The position numbers and the translations under genes are program-made. The notes beneath the pieces are model-generated. The model saw nothing but the letters and a program-made list of their open reading frames with translations, ran no database searches and had not been told where the DNA came from. A stretch of DNA of 64,000 nt from a virus. Shown piece after piece: positions 20,269 through 28,133 of this stretch. The stretch is from positions 1 to 64,000 of IMG/VR virus record IMGVR_UViG_3300017971_000002. The stretch is one strand, 5' to 3'. Positions within the stretch are counted from its first letter, which is position 1. Each line of letters opens with the position of its first letter.

Positions 20269-20562
20269 ATGGCTAACTTATCAATCAATGCTCTGCTCTC
20301 AATGGAGAAGTCATTGAAGCAGAGAGTACATCAGCTTAACGAGCTGAAGAATCAGAGTACATCAAGGACGAGGTACTACGGCATGGAACAGGAAGAGAAA
20401 CGTGTCGAGGAGCCTACCTATGATGTGAAGGATGTCGATAGAAAGATCGTTGAACTGAACAAGGCCCTGTTCAACATCGACCAGACCATCAAAGAGAGTA
20501 ACGCAAAAGTCAAGGTCGATATTGATATCGACTATGATAGCCTAGTCTCACCACTAGAATAA
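20269..20562 (+). CDS. coiled-coil protein
   Basis: 97 aa, AAAGGAGGAACAA Shine-Dalgarno, first gene behind its own promoter. Mostly helical with heptad-like spacing (MEKSLKQRVHQLNELKNQS; DRKIVELNKALFNIDQTIKE) and an acidic end (VDIDIDYDS). Similar in architecture to the coiled-coil gene at 6999, which also lies directly behind a promoter of the same class. Function unknown. Confidence 0.68.
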   Translation: MANLSINALLSMEKSLKQRVHQLNELKNQSTSRTRYYGMEQEEKRVEEPTYDVKDVDRKIVELNKALFNIDQTIKESNAKVKVDIDIDYDSLVSPLE

Positions 20563-20835
20563 TTTTTCAATTCAAGTCCTGTGGAACTAGGATGAACGGA
20601 CTTCGGTCCTGGATTCTGAAAAGGAAGGATAGACCAAATATATTACACTCGTAATGGATGAACGTATAGCGGGCATGCAAAGGTTCGATTCCTACACTAA
20701 TTTGTTGTTGTGGTTAATCAGCTCGCTGGGTCTTTTTGTTGTTCATTCTTATTAGTTGTTATCATCCTTGGTATTATTTTTCTCTGTTCCCAGGCACCAA
20801 AACAAAACCATTAACATCAAGAGAAAGGACTAAAA
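20563..20835. other. 273-nt gap with tRNA-like fragments
   Basis: No ORF. AGGTTCGATTCCT near 20683 looks like a T-arm, and CCCAGGCACCA near 20795 like a tRNA 3' end, but no matching acceptor 5' strand or anticodon arm could be found. Best read as remnants of one or two tRNA genes ahead of the 20836 gene. Confidence 0.35.
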
Positions 20836-21078
20836 ATGGGATTCGGATTCGCAGTTAAAGAATTTCCCCGGACAGAGATAAGTGATGGTCAGGTGGAGCA
20901 GGTCGAGGAGAGCGTTCTCCAAGACATCGAAGATAAAAAGGCATTCGGTCAGATCCAAGATCGCGGCCCAACAGATTTTGGAGCAAAGGAGCTTCAGATG
21001 AAGTTCGACTACTGGCTAATGGGGGTCCAGGGTACGATACCCGAGGACTTTATGAAGATCGTCAAAAGGCGTATGTGA
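20836..21078 (+). CDS. unknown small protein
   Basis: 80 aa, GAGAAAGGACTAAAA Shine-Dalgarno. Acidic helix (QVEQVEESVLQDIEDKKAFG) and an amphipathic end (FDYWLMGVQGTIPEDFMKIV). Family unknown. Confidence 0.65.
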   Translation: MGFGFAVKEFPRTEISDGQVEQVEESVLQDIEDKKAFGQIQDRGPTDFGAKELQMKFDYWLMGVQGTIPEDFMKIVKRRM

Positions 21079-21086
21079 TATAAATA
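21079..21086 (+). promoter_or_regulatory. TATAAATA box before tRNA-Gly
   Basis: Exact match directly after the preceding stop and 7 nt before tRNA-Gly(TCC). Confidence 0.3.
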
Positions 21087-21093
21087 GGATAAA

Positions 21094-21171
21094 GCGGCCT
21101 TAGTGTTCAATGGATTAGCACGGTAGGCTTCCAACCTATAAGTACGGGTTCGACTCCCGTAGGCCGCTCCA
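21094..21171 (+). tRNA. tRNA-Gly(TCC)
   Basis: Perfect acceptor GCGGCCT/AGGCCGC, anticodon stem GTAGG/CCTAT around CTTCCAA (TCC), T-loop TTCGACT, discriminator T, CCA. Confidence 0.92.
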
Positions 21172-21184
21172 CTACATTGAAATT

Positions 21185-21733
21185 ATGTTTAAATTTTTAA
21201 AGTTCAAAACACAGATAGAGAAAGATCGGGAGAAGTATCCCGAATATGATGTATTGAAGGGTATCCTTAATATCGTTAAGGATCATCCAAATGTGTTTCA
21301 GATGTCATTTAATGATAATTACACGGAAAATTATACTTATACCATTTACGCCAACGAGGATGCCACAGGATTTGTTCAGAATATTGCTCTTAAAATTACC
21401 TATTCCATGGCGTTGTTAAAAGATGAAGGAGGATTCTTACAACCGATCAAATCAAACGTGCCGGAATCGTTGAAGGATTTATTCTATGAGGCATGCTATA
21501 AATTTACCAAGGAGTATGCTGATATGACTGAGGAGAAACAGAGACTGGAAACGTTTAAGGCTCAGCTTATTAAAGTCGAATCTATGAAGAACAACTCTCA
21601 ATCGGCGATAGTGTTCAAGGATGATACCGATACATATGTTAGAAAGATGAGCAGAAAGATATTAATCGGAGATGAACCCGAAGAGGAAACTGGTAAATCG
21701 GACGATGTAGAATCACGGAGATTTGAATTTTGA
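21185..21733 (+). CDS. unknown protein with C-terminal KN-x4-LVR-type motif
   Basis: 182 aa. The region KNNSQSAIVFKDDTDTYVRKMSRKIL (about residues 134-160) matches a short motif also found in the genes at 22026, 62558 and 63009: KN, a hydrophobic strand (ALLY/AIVF), two to three spacer residues, D/N, then YVR/LVR and a K-x-IL helix. Shares overall length and layout with 22026 and may be a diverged paralogue. Function unknown. Confidence 0.65.
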   Translation: MFKFLKFKTQIEKDREKYPEYDVLKGILNIVKDHPNVFQMSFNDNYTENYTYTIYANEDATGFVQNIALKITYSMALLKDEGGFLQPIKSNVPESLKDLFYEACYKFTKEYADMTEEKQRLETFKAQLIKVESMKNNSQSAIVFKDDTDTYVRKMSRKILIGDEPEEETGKSDDVESRRFEF

Positions 21734-22029
21734 ATAATGCAAAGAAAATTGAACAGATAAAGAAATGGCAAACAAGTAAATATTTACATCCTCTTACTTG
21801 TATAAGGGATTCGTTGCATAAATTGCCAGAGCCAGTGATAGAAAATGATAAGGTAGTTCTTCGGTGTCCAACATGCTTTCATATACAATTAGTTATTCCA
21901 AAGCAAGTATATGAAGTCAAATGGACAGACAACCCATTTGGGAAAATTGAAAAGATGATTGAGAAGTTAGAAAAAAGGGTTAAGGATCTGGAGGAGCGTT
22001 CTATATACTCCGGGAGGACTTATAGATGA
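21730..22029 (+). CDS. zinc-ribbon and coiled-coil protein, TTG start
   Basis: 99 aa beginning at TTG 21730, which overlaps the previous stop (TTGA); no ATG exists in this frame before the conserved part. CIRD...LRCPTCFHI gives CPTC plus C22 as a possible zinc site, followed by a heptad-like helix (GKIEKMIEKLEKRVKDLEER). Stop overlaps the next ATG by 4 nt. Confidence 0.6.
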   Translation: MNNAKKIEQIKKWQTSKYLHPLTCIRDSLHKLPEPVIENDKVVLRCPTCFHIQLVIPKQVYEVKWTDNPFGKIEKMIEKLEKRVKDLEERSIYSGRTYR

Positions 22030-22643
22030 GAGAGGAATGGGGCGATAGAAAAATACTTACCAAACTAACGGGATGGAGACTTCGTAGAAGAATGGCCTGG
22101 GTTTTTCTCTCTCAAGTGATCAATCCTTACTACAGATTCCGAAAGTGGCGGGATATGAAACATGAGTATTACACATTCATGAAGCACACCATCTTTTTCA
22201 TGTATGAGCATCCAGAAAGGTTTACCAATATAATGGATGGTGAAACCCCTGGCAAGGATGAGCGAGAATTCCTTGCGCTCCTTAGTGAGAAACGTGAACC
22301 AACAAAGGATATCGTGATACGGATAGGGTTTAACAAAAAAGATTTTATGAAGAACGGTACGATCATTGACCCGTTCTATTCAGAGATACCATGGACACTA
22401 AAGAAGCTGATGTTGAACCTTTTACCAATATGGTGGAGAGACTCTGTCCGGAAAAGGCATGAGGCGTTGGTCAAACAGACACAGAAGGAGAAGATCGTCA
22501 AGAAGATGGATTATGTTTGGAAGATAAACGAGATGGACGGGATAATGGATTCCATAGAGAAAAAGAACAAGGCCCTTCTTTATTCTAAGGATGATAACTA
22601 TATAGTGAGAGAACACGCAAAAAGGATTTTGAAAGAATCATAA
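22026..22643 (+). CDS. unknown protein with C-terminal KN-ALLY-VR motif
   Basis: 205 aa. Basic N-terminal helices (WRLRRRMAWVFLSQVINPYYRFRKWRDMK) could be membrane associated. The C-terminus KKNKALLYSKDDNYIVREHAKRIL is the clearest copy of the motif shared with 21185, 62558 and 63009. The repeated motif on otherwise different proteins suggests a docking peptide. Function unknown. Confidence 0.68.
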   Translation: MREEWGDRKILTKLTGWRLRRRMAWVFLSQVINPYYRFRKWRDMKHEYYTFMKHTIFFMYEHPERFTNIMDGETPGKDEREFLALLSEKREPTKDIVIRIGFNKKDFMKNGTIIDPFYSEIPWTLKKLMLNLLPIWWRDSVRKRHEALVKQTQKEKIVKKMDYVWKINEMDGIMDSIEKKNKALLYSKDDNYIVREHAKRILKES

Positions 22644-22651
22644 ATAATCAT

Positions 22652-22725
22652 AGGTCGTTGGTGTAGTGGTAACATGGATGGCTCCAAACCATCAGCTCTG
22701 GGTTCGATTCCTAGGCGGCCTGCCA
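22652..22725 (+). tRNA. tRNA-Trp(CCA)
   Basis: Acceptor AGGTCGT/GCGGCCT, anticodon stem GATGG/CCATC around CTCCAAA (CCA), T-loop TTCGATT, discriminator G, CCA. Confidence 0.92.
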
Positions 22726-22740
22726 AATTTGAGAGGTTCT

Positions 22741-23406
22741 ATGAAAGAGGTTGATGTTCATGTTAATTTTAAAGATGGGTTAATCCATCTAAAGTTTCCA
22801 ACACAGTTCGATTTATGTTCAACCATGTTAAGACCACAGGAGTTTTATGAGTCCTCATTCGAAGAAATAAAGGGCAAGCATTTCACCTTGGATACATACA
22901 TGGATTTATATTCCAGGAAGCATGGTTCGTTTAATTACTTTGATGAGGTTGAGGGGTTTAACATACCCGGAAACTCACTTGTAAAATTCTTCAAGTGGTT
23001 TACCGATCTTAGAGAGAGGGAGGTCATACTAAAGCATCTTGTGGAGGCCTGTGTTAATCTTGAATTGGATGATCATTTTTATCTAATAGCGACTGCTGGC
23101 GATTTGGCGGCGCTTAAACATGAGAAGTGTCATGCCCTATATTATTTGAATGAGAATTTTAAAAACGAAATTGACAAGATGACCAGATTTGAACTTCCAA
23201 CGGAGGTTAAGGTAGCAATCACAAAGTGGTTATCAACAATGGAGTATTGTGAGGATGTTTTTAACGATGAGATTCAGGCTTATATAATTGGGGATCAGAC
23301 CTCAGATATATATAATATATGTAAGGGTGTTCCCAAAGCAAAGATAAGAAAGATTAGAACTAAATATAGACAAGTTTACAATAGATATATGGGTCCGAAG
23401 CATTGA
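22741..23406 (+). CDS. candidate HExxH zinc metalloprotein
   Basis: 221 aa from ATG 22741 behind GAGAGGTTCT (the longer frame begins inside tRNA-Trp). LKHEKCHALYYLNENF near residues 126-141 is an HExxH zincin helix, and EDVFNDEIQAYII (about 180-192) could supply the third, Glu ligand as in minigluzincins. Could be a phage protease, or a protein that keeps only the fold. The 3' end overlaps tRNA-Lys by 16 nt. Confidence 0.6.
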   Translation: MKEVDVHVNFKDGLIHLKFPTQFDLCSTMLRPQEFYESSFEEIKGKHFTLDTYMDLYSRKHGSFNYFDEVEGFNIPGNSLVKFFKWFTDLREREVILKHLVEACVNLELDDHFYLIATAGDLAALKHEKCHALYYLNENFKNEIDKMTRFELPTEVKVAITKWLSTMEYCEDVFNDEIQAYIIGDQTSDIYNICKGVPKAKIRKIRTKYRQVYNRYMGPKH

Positions 23407-23465
23407 CGGCGATGCACTAGGCTCTTACCCTTGGGAATCCGGTTCGACTCCGGGCGGACCCACCA
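23391..23465 (+). tRNA. tRNA-Lys(CTT)
   Basis: Perfect acceptor GGGTCCG/CGGACCC, anticodon loop CTCTTAC (CTT) on stem CTAGG/CCTTG with one mismatch, T-loop TTCGACT, discriminator A, CCA. The 5' end lies within the preceding CDS. Confidence 0.88.
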
Positions 23466-23471
23466 ATTAAT

Positions 23472-23732
23472 ATGCCGATACATAGATGTCCTGGGATGAA
23501 TCCCAACTTCTGGAAGCCAGAAGATATCACTGAGATACAGTGTAAGGTCTGTAAGGAACAGATCGAGTTCTGGAAGGATGATATAAAGAGGGAGTGCCCC
23601 AAGTGTAAGAGAGTGATGGTAAATCCTAATTTAGAGAAGATATGTATGTCCTGGTGTGACAAGGCAAAAGAATGTAAAGAGCAAGGTCAGGTAGCCCAAT
23701 CTGGTAGAGGCGGTGCTTTCAAAAAGCATTAA
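23472..23732 (+). CDS. double zinc-ribbon protein
   Basis: 86 aa, directly after tRNA-Lys. CPGMNPNFWKPEDITEIQCK, CKVCKEQIEFWKDD, CPKC and NPNLEKICMSWCDKAKEC form a pattern I know from a small Cys-rich domain in anaerobic bacteria, often next to HD phosphohydrolases. It carries at least nine cysteines, so two metal sites are likely. The last third of the frame runs through tRNA-Leu(CAA), so the functional end may be near residue 70. Confidence 0.6.
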   Translation: MPIHRCPGMNPNFWKPEDITEIQCKVCKEQIEFWKDDIKRECPKCKRVMVNPNLEKICMSWCDKAKECKEQGQVAQSGRGGAFKKH

Positions 23733-23763
23733 TGTGTGGGTTCGAGTCCCACCCTGACTACCA
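23685..23763 (+). tRNA. tRNA-Leu(CAA), short variable arm
   Basis: Acceptor GGTCAGG/CCTGACT, anticodon stem GTGCT/AGCAT around TTCAAAA (CAA), T-stem GTGGG/CCCAC, discriminator A, CCA. Fourth class I-shaped leucine tRNA. Lies within the 3' part of the preceding frame. Confidence 0.87.
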
Positions 23764-23781
23764 CAATTGAAAGGATATTGA

Positions 23782-23985
23782 ATGAGTAAAACAAAACTTC
23801 CACGAAAGAAAAGTGATAGGACAATCGCCAAGATGGCTTGTTCAAGGTTGGACAAATTACTCACCGCAATAGATTTTGAACGGGGCCGTCGTTCAAAAGG
23901 TCATAGTGATGGAGAGAAGATTCTGAAGATCGCATATAGTGATGCTGAGGAGTTTCTTGATAACATCGGCTGGGAAGATATGTGA
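23782..23985 (+). CDS. unknown small basic protein
   Basis: 67 aa, GAAAGGATATTGA Shine-Dalgarno. Basic start (KTKLPRKKSDR) then a helical body with MACSRLDKLLTAIDFERGRR. Stop overlaps the next ATG (TGATG), so it is co-translated with the DNA glycosylase. Family unknown. Confidence 0.65.
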   Translation: MSKTKLPRKKSDRTIAKMACSRLDKLLTAIDFERGRRSKGHSDGEKILKIAYSDAEEFLDNIGWEDM

Positions 23986-24407
23986 TGGTTACCCCTGTAT
24001 ATACATCACCATTAAACCTGCTTCAGGAGTGGTACAGGAAAGAACCCTGGAAGCTGCTTGTTGGTTGCATATTCCTCAATCAGACGCAAGGTAAGACACA
24101 GGTCAAACCAATGATTAAAGATTTCTTCAAACGATACCCAACGCCACAGGATGTTATTAATGCGGATGAGAATGAGATGTTTGATTTTATAAGTCCACTT
24201 GGTTTTGGTCGCCAGAGAACACAGAGATTGAAATTGTTTTCATTTGATTGGCTTTACAAACAATGGAAAGATGTGGACGAGCTATATGGCATCGGCAAGT
24301 ATGGTCGTGATAGCTATGAGATTTTTGTTCGTGGCAATATCATAGTCGATGTGACGGACAAAAGGTTGAAGGCCTACGTAGAGTGGGCACAGGCGGAGAT
24401 GACATAA
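23985..24407 (+). CDS. MBD4-like DNA glycosylase (HhH-GPD family)
   Basis: 140 aa. WKLLVGCIFLNQTQGKTQVK near 23-42, the helix-hairpin-helix ELYGIGKYGRDSYEIF near 98-113, and the catalytic Asp in VDVTDKRLKAYVEW (about 122-135) align with human MBD4 (GIGKYGNDSYRIF...EDHKLNKY). The fold excises mispaired T or U, or damaged pyrimidines. At 140 aa it is a minimal catalytic domain without an iron-sulfur cluster. May protect AT-rich or modified phage DNA. TAATG overlap with the next gene. Confidence 0.8.
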   Translation: MVTPVYTSPLNLLQEWYRKEPWKLLVGCIFLNQTQGKTQVKPMIKDFFKRYPTPQDVINADENEMFDFISPLGFGRQRTQRLKLFSFDWLYKQWKDVDELYGIGKYGRDSYEIFVRGNIIVDVTDKRLKAYVEWAQAEMT

Positions 24408-25366
24408 TGAAACGAATATTGGTCTGTGGTGTGAATGGATTCATCGGTAGTTATATGGCGAACCGATTGAAAGATGAAGGTCATTGGGTTCGTGGTATTG
24501 ACTACTGGTCTTTATCAAAGTCAAACCCCCAAATGGATGAATGGATATTAAATGATCTAAAAGTTAGTAAGTATTGTGATAAGGCCATGGAGGGAATTGA
24601 TGAGGTTTATCAATTCGCGGCCGAGATGGGAGGCGCTGGTTTTCTATTCACGGGTGAGAACGATGCAAGGGTGATGTGGATGTCAGCAAAGATAAACATC
24701 AATGTATTAAACTCCTGTATAAAATATGGAGTCAAGAAGATATTCTTTCCAAGCTCCGCATGTGTATATCCAAAACGTATGCAACTAAAGAGGAATCATG
24801 GAGGATTGTCCGAACACCTTGCGATACCCGCAGAACCCGATAGCCCATATGGATGGGAGAAGTTATATTCAGAGAAGCTATACGAATCGTTCTCTAAGGT
24901 CTATGGAATTGATGTAAGGATTGCAAGATTGCACAATGTATATGGTCCTCGTTGTGAATTTGATGGAGGAAAGGAAAAGGTTCCCGCGGCAATATGTCGA
25001 AAAGTGGCAGAGGCGAAGGATGGGGAAGAGATCGAGATTTGGGGTGATGGTAAACAGACGAGGTCTTTTCTCTATATAGATGAATGTATAGAGGGAATAC
25101 GAAGGCTCATGGAGTCTAATGTTTCTGAGCCGATCAATATTGGCTCTGATAGATGTATATCGATCAACGACCTCGCTAGGCTGGTCATAGCAATCTCTGG
25201 AAAGGATTTAACAATAAAGAATACACCCGGACCCGTTGGTGTTCAGGGACGAAATTCGGATAATAGATTGATACATAAGGAGCTTGGTTGGGTACCAAGC
25301 ACCGATCTTGAGAGAGGGATGCGATTAACATATAAATGGATAGAGAGGGAGATCAATGGCGTATAA
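24407..25366 (+). CDS. NAD-dependent nucleotide-sugar epimerase (GDP-mannose epimerase-like)
   Basis: 319 aa from ATG 24407. Rossmann motif VNGFIGS near residues 8-14; FAAEMGGAGF near 65; SSACVYP then PYGWEKLYSEKL, the S...YxxxK catalytic triad of extended SDRs; DDECI-type end. AAEMGGAGF and SSACVYPK resemble plant-type GDP-mannose 3,5-epimerase. Probably changes a surface sugar or a capsid/DNA glycan precursor. Works conceptually with the glycosyltransferase at 58361. Confidence 0.82.
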   Translation: MKRILVCGVNGFIGSYMANRLKDEGHWVRGIDYWSLSKSNPQMDEWILNDLKVSKYCDKAMEGIDEVYQFAAEMGGAGFLFTGENDARVMWMSAKININVLNSCIKYGVKKIFFPSSACVYPKRMQLKRNHGGLSEHLAIPAEPDSPYGWEKLYSEKLYESFSKVYGIDVRIARLHNVYGPRCEFDGGKEKVPAAICRKVAEAKDGEEIEIWGDGKQTRSFLYIDECIEGIRRLMESNVSEPINIGSDRCISINDLARLVIAISGKDLTIKNTPGPVGVQGRNSDNRLIHKELGWVPSTDLERGMRLTYKWIEREINGV

Positions 25367-25718
25367 ATTCATAAAGACAGACAACGGGTATGAGACATAT
25401 ATAGACTGTTACTGTCCGGACTTTGACCACGTGTCAAGGTTGGTGTTTTGGGAGGATAATGAAGATCCAGACATGGATGAATTTTATCTTGAGTTCAAAC
25501 CGTTGCCAGGAAAATGGGTGAATGGAAATCGCTGGAGAAAGATCAAGTTTTATTTTTTCAATATATGGTACGCAATCAAAGGACAGCCAAATACATATTC
25601 GTCAAGTGCGACCTGGAGTATGAAACATGCTAATCAGATTCAGGAATTTATTGCATATATCAAACGAAGGCGAAAGAAAGGAGACCGCCGGGCTCCCGGC
25701 CGGGGTTCCGGCGCTTAA
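25356..25718 (+). CDS. unknown protein ending in a GC-rich repeat
   Basis: 120 aa, overlaps the epimerase end by 11 nt. Aromatic, basic body (KFYFFNIWYAIKGQPNTYSS). The last 13 residues (DRRAPGRGSGA) are encoded by the dispersed GC-rich palindrome at 25687-25711, and another gene (40742) ends with the similar RRAPGSGLRLKP from the same repeat, so the native end may have been replaced by repeat insertion. Confidence 0.62.
   Translation: MAYKFIKTDNGYETYIDCYCPDFDHVSRLVFWEDNEDPDMDEFYLEFKPLPGKWVNGNRWRKIKFYFFNIWYAIKGQPNTYSSSATWSMKHANQIQEFIAYIKRRRKKGDRRAPGRGSGA
25687..25711. repeat. dispersed GC-rich palindrome, copy 1
   Basis: GCCGGGCTCCCGGC (25687-25700) overlaps CCGGGGTTCCGG (25700-25711). Its reverse complement shares a 19-nt identical block with the copy at 30944. 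All four copies contain CGGGCTCCC or its complement, in an otherwise AT-rich sequence. Confidence 0.7.
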
Positions 25719-25732
25719 ACGGGACATTCAAT

Positions 25733-26434
25733 ATGAAAATCTTTCTTACAGGTGATACTCATATCCCGCTAGATATAGAGAAACTAGGGTCAGACAATTT
25801 TGTTTTAGGCAACACCTTGACCAAGAAGGATTACGTTATCGTTCTTGGGGATTTTGGTCTGCTCTGGAGAAACAGTCCAAATCACGTGGAGCGGAACTGG
25901 ACATCCTGGCTCGATGAAAAACCATGGACCACTTTGTTCATTGACGGAAATCACGACAATCATTATAGATTGGGACGATTGAAAAAGATTTCAATGTTTG
26001 GTGGGAGCGTCGGTAAAGTATCCGATAGTATCTTTCATTTAAGACGTGCGGAGATTTATGACTTTGATGGAAAGTCCATCTTCACTTTCGGAGGGGCGTT
26101 AAGTATAGACAAACTGTGGCGCACCGAAGGACTGGACTGGTGGAGACAGGAGCTTCCGAATTCAATTGAGATGGAGGCGGGACTTAATATCCTAGAGTCT
26201 CATAAAAACAAAGTCGATTACATATTGACCCACACGTTACCACAGAGTCTGGTTAATGTAGTTGCGGATTTTCAGTTTCATGCCGGACATCCGTTACATG
26301 ATCCGACCTGCGATTATCTACAGCATATATATGGGACAGTGGATTTTGAGAAAGGGTTCTGTGGACATTTTCATCAGAATAGAACCGTAGAAAAGTATAC
26401 CATTCTTTATGAGGATATATTGAGATTGGTTTAA
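25733..26434 (+). CDS. calcineurin-like metallophosphoesterase
   Basis: 233 aa. Metal-binding motifs in order: GDTH (residues 7-10), GDFG (39-42), GNHDN (71-75), THT (about 166-168), GHFH (about 211-214). Dinuclear metal phosphatase or phosphodiesterase fold as in lambda PP or Pnkp-type phosphatases. Substrate not readable; RNA 2',3'-phosphate processing would fit the RNA-repair genes, but protein or nucleotide substrates are equally possible. Confidence 0.85.
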   Translation: MKIFLTGDTHIPLDIEKLGSDNFVLGNTLTKKDYVIVLGDFGLLWRNSPNHVERNWTSWLDEKPWTTLFIDGNHDNHYRLGRLKKISMFGGSVGKVSDSIFHLRRAEIYDFDGKSIFTFGGALSIDKLWRTEGLDWWRQELPNSIEMEAGLNILESHKNKVDYILTHTLPQSLVNVVADFQFHAGHPLHDPTCDYLQHIYGTVDFEKGFCGHFHQNRTVEKYTILYEDILRLV

Positions 26435-26459
26435 ATTCAAGTCCAAAATAGACGCAAAG

Positions 26460-26490
26460 AAGCCCTGGGAATGTATCTCCCAGGGCTTTT
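26460..26490. terminator. bidirectional terminator
   Basis: AAGCCCTGGGA at 26460-26470 pairs with TCCCAGGGCTT at 26478-26488, followed by TT. It separates the plus block from the converging minus block. Confidence 0.8.
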
Positions 26491-26581
26491 CTGTTGTGTC
26501 GATTTCTATCCGGGGCGTTGGCTGTTTTCAAGCGGTTTGAGATCGAAAAAGTGTCAAGATGTGGGTCAAATTTTCGAGCCT

Positions 26582-27112
26582 CTAAGGGCGGTTTCTCGCA
26601 GTCTTAGAATTGTCCAAATTAAGCCTGCTTTCCTCGCTTTCTCCATTCTTGATAATCCTCTTGGTGAATTCGTTGGTGAGATATCGGATATTGCTGTTCT
26701 TTGAACGCATATTGAAAAGTGCCTTCTCCTTACCCCACTTCACGATCTTTGGCCAAAGCCTGAAGAAGTCATGTGCTACTAGCCTGGGATCGGTCGTGTG
26801 GATGTCTTTCAGCTTAAAGGTAACGACCTCGGTCTCCTGAAGGTACAGCTGTTTGCCATCTTCTCTATAATATCTGAGATGGTTATATATGTCCTTGGCG
26901 GACACAAACATTTTACCCCTTGTTCCAAACTTCCTCATGTTAAGAGCGGTGTTGGCTTTGTCTAATGGCTCCGCCAGGCATCTGGATATGTGTACACAGT
27001 TGATACCACCCTTGGAATAAAGGGTAGATTTGGTCTTGTTAAACCTGGAGTCTTTTTTAAGTCTGATCATGTAAGCGATCATGTTGGCAACACTCCTTTC
27101 AATGTCTCCCAA
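26582..27112 (-). CDS. unknown basic protein of the sigma-factor operon
   Basis: 176 aa, rich in Lys/Arg/Asn, helical (SVANMIAYMIRLKKDSRFNK; HDFFRLWPKIVKWGKEKALF). Overlaps the start-side gene 27079-27339 by 34 nt. Could be nucleic-acid binding. Family unknown; last gene of the minus operon led by the sigma factor. Confidence 0.65.
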   Translation of the reverse strand: MGDIERSVANMIAYMIRLKKDSRFNKTKSTLYSKGGINCVHISRCLAEPLDKANTALNMRKFGTRGKMFVSAKDIYNHLRYYREDGKQLYLQETEVVTFKLKDIHTTDPRLVAHDFFRLWPKIVKWGKEKALFNMRSKNSNIRYLTNEFTKRIIKNGESEESRLNLDNSKTARNRP

Positions 27113-27339
27113 ATAGACCTCCAGAACATAATTCGAGACTTCCAGTTTATCACAACGATATTACTTGGGTCTGTGATATGTTCCTTTGAATAGTTTGCAG
27201 ACATTATTAATTTAGATAATCGTTTAACACCATCCTCGGTTAAAAAGTCTGGCTCGTCGGTAATCGCAGTGACCCAACCAAACCCATGAAAATCATCTTC
27301 TGAATAATGATATGCAATATATACGGTTCTAATGATCAT
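27079..27339 (-). CDS. unknown small protein
   Basis: 86 aa. YIAYHYSEDDFHGFGWVTAI suggests a beta-strand start; rest helical. Overlaps the sigma-factor gene by 4 nt (ATGA) and the following gene by 34 nt, so translation is coupled. Family unknown. Confidence 0.62.
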   Translation of the reverse strand: MIIRTVYIAYHYSEDDFHGFGWVTAITDEPDFLTEDGVKRLSKLIMSANYSKEHITDPSNIVVINWKSRIMFWRSIWETLKGVLPT

Positions 27340-28133
27340 ACGTTCTCCTCCCTAGACGCCAGTATCTGTTTGAACCTTTCTATGAAAAGTTCACCATCGT
27401 CTGACTTCAGAATTCTGCGGATTGCTTGCTTCTGAAGCTGGCGAACTCGTTCATGGGAGAGATCCATTTCTTTACCGATCTCCCTAAGTGTTTTGGGTTC
27501 CTCGATACCTATTCCAGCGAGAGACTTCATTATGTAAAGCTCCTTCTCTGGAAGAATCTTTAGAACATCCATAGCCAGTTCATCGGCCATATATGGGTTC
27601 AACCCATGTTCTGGATTTGCCGCGGACGCATCGGGAATGGTATCGCCAAATGTGGTACGACCTGTTCCCACGGTCTGATGGATGGATGTCCCGGAACTAC
27701 TAAGCTGCATGAACTCCTGAACATCGTCAGGAAGATCGGCAGTGGTCGTGAATTCTTTTAGCGACTGTCGAATCCTAAGATGCTGATTGGCAGGAATTCG
27801 AATAAGGGAGCTCTGTTCATTAAGAGCCCTTGTGATGAATGCTCTGATCCAGTACACCGCATAGGTGATAAACTTTAGACCTCTCTCACGATCAAATCGT
27901 TTAGCGGCATGATCAAGTCCCATGGCACCTTCCGTTATGAGATCGGGAAGAGGTACAGAGCAGAACCTGTACTGGAGGGCTATCTTGAGAACGAATCTCA
28001 TGTTTGCCTTAACCAGTTTCTCTCTCGCCTTTTGATTTCCTTCCTGGGCGAGTTTCAGAAGTGCATCCTCTTCCTTTCTGGAGATTGGTGCGGTGTTTCT
28101 GATGTCCTTTATATATAGTCCTTGTATGTTCAT
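27336..28133 (-). CDS. sigma-70 family RNA polymerase sigma factor
   Basis: 265 aa. Region 2: ANMRFVLKIALQY, LPDLITEGAMGLDHAAKRFD, GLKFITYAVYWIRAFITRAL, then the RIPANQ of region 3.0. Region 4: TLREIGKEMDLSHERVRQLQ with the helix-turn-helix near 225-245. This is a full primary-type (group 2/3) sigma, not the short T4 gp55. It would redirect host polymerase to phage promoters. It has its own consensus promoter at 28160-28188. Confidence 0.92.
   Translation of the reverse strand: MNIQGLYIKDIRNTAPISRKEEDALLKLAQEGNQKAREKLVKANMRFVLKIALQYRFCSVPLPDLITEGAMGLDHAAKRFDRERGLKFITYAVYWIRAFITRALNEQSSLIRIPANQHLRIRQSLKEFTTTADLPDDVQEFMQLSSSGTSIHQTVGTGRTTFGDTIPDASAANPEHGLNPYMADELAMDVLKILPEKELYIMKSLAGIGIEEPKTLREIGKEMDLSHERVRQLQKQAIRRILKSDDGELFIERFKQILASREENV

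Noticed and set aside
22666-22740. Upstream extension of the HExxH protein
   Set aside because: It lies inside tRNA-Trp; the ATG at 22741 has its own ribosome binding site.
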